Below are positions 63,374 through 64,000 of a stretch of 64,000 nt of DNA, one piece after another. The DNA is taken from assembly GCA_012295275.1 (NCBI GenBank), contig CM022676.1, positions 14,394,185 to 14,458,184 on the forward strand, given 5' to 3'. A program made the position numbers and the translations under genes. The DNA comes from Chrysomallon squamiferum. Taxonomy: Eukaryota > Mollusca > Gastropoda > Neomphalida > Peltospiridae. How positions within the stretch are numbered: position 1 is the stretch's first letter; every line of letters begins with the position of its first letter. The notes beneath the pieces are model-generated. The model did not search any database. It had not been told where the DNA came from and saw nothing but the letters and a program-made list of their open reading frames with translations.

Positions 63374-64000
63374 ATGAATGAACATGTTGTTTCAAACTGT
63401 TATGCTAGAAAAAAAGATAATCAGAAAACTGTATGTTTTATTAGAACAGAAGGTAATGACAATATTTCAGAATTGCCAGAGATGTATACTCTGAAGAAAT
63501 ATGTTAAATATATGTCAGAGTATACTATTTGTGGTAGTACTAGAATATACAGACAGGAAATCCTAAGTTTAAGTCATGAAAATGTGTTTGCGGGTCATTT
63601 GGGGTGAATGAAAACATGTAAGTGCATTGCATCAGACTTCTGTTGGCCAGGAATTTATCATGAGACAAAGGAATTTGTCAAAAGTTGTGAGTTGTGTCAG
63701 AAAACTGGGAAACCAAATCAAGTTATTCCCCTGACTGACACCCCTAAAATTGGTATCAATCAGTGAACCTGTTTTTTTCAAAAGTATTAGTAGACCATTG
63801 CCCAGAACTAGCCAGTGTAATCAATCTCTGCTGACAATGATGTGTGTGAATACTAGGTTCCCAGAGACAATCCCATTATGTAAGCTGACAGCTAGTGTGG
63901 TAACAAAAGTGCTGATAAAATAATTCACTATGACTGATTTACCAGATGAAATTCAGTCTGATCAAGGCTCAAATTTCAAGTCAAAATTGTTTCTGCATGT
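63374..64000 (+). pseudogene. Ty3/gypsy-type integrase remnant (runs off the window)
   Basis: An open stretch 63374-63607 and the following frame show an H2C2 integrase zinc-binding pattern (HENVFAGHLG, then DFCWPGIYHETKEFVKSCEL and CQ) typical of chromoviral/Ty3 integrases. Near the right end the signature QSDQGSNFKS of the integrase core follows. In-frame stops at 63605-63607, about 63765 and several more, plus frame changes, show that it is dead. No terminal repeat is visible inside the window. Confidence 0.75.

Overview
The window looks like nuclear DNA of a mollusc, most likely a gastropod (inference). It is about two-thirds A+T, with short exons flanked by GT..AG sites, long introns, very many microsatellites ((CT)n, (TTA)n, (TTTA)n, (ATAC)n) and no operons. 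Three things point to a mollusc: lophotrochozoan-style immunoglobulin-superfamily (IgSF) receptors, a TTAGGG-derived satellite, and a conodipine-type phospholipase-A2-like gene. One N is present at 501.

Layout. Bases 1-5100 (+) hold the 3' end of an IgSF-type receptor gene: juxtamembrane exon 147-194, a tyrosine-motif exon 972-1388, terminal exon 2548-2621 and a second possible terminal exon 4453-4535. Bases 5700-9250 contain a 95-bp tandem repeat and a few exon-like pieces of unknown origin. Bases 9700-12860 hold two decayed BTB-BACK-PHR (BTBD-like) copies. Bases 15600-33150 (-) hold an IgSF locus: signal peptide, two Ig exons, one long transmembrane/tail exon, then a second downstream set of stalk, transmembrane and tail exons, another signal-peptide exon and two more Ig exons. 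Bases 35370-37870 are DNA-transposon remnants. Bases 39430-45600 are a 6-kb satellite built on degenerate TTAGGG. Bases 46300-48480 hold a third BACK-PHR gene that has lost its BTB exon but keeps a long open frame. Bases 50169-53329 (+) hold a second copy of the tail gene, here with ectodomain and membrane exons. Bases 56200-56800 are a 53-bp array. Bases 58501-59850 (+) hold a two-exon secreted PLA2-like gene with a hAT-type MITE just upstream. Bases 60200-60930 are decayed CCCTAA-like repeats, and the right edge is a decayed Ty3/gypsy-type integrase.

How it fits together. Almost every IgSF exon in the window is phase 1-1, so ectodomain, membrane and tail cassettes can be lost, gained or spliced without breaking frame. 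The two plus-strand copies differ by about 3.5 kb that removes exactly the two tyrosine-rich tail exons. On the minus strand two different membrane/tail sets lie downstream of one ectodomain. The tails carry repeated Y-x-x-V and Y-x-N motifs, as in SH2-binding immune receptors. The best candidate for something undescribed is therefore a fast-evolving IgSF receptor cluster with interchangeable signalling tails. Several exons carry frameshifts or stops, so part of the cluster is probably pseudogenised, or the assembly has indel errors. All calls rest on reading the sequence; no database search was run.
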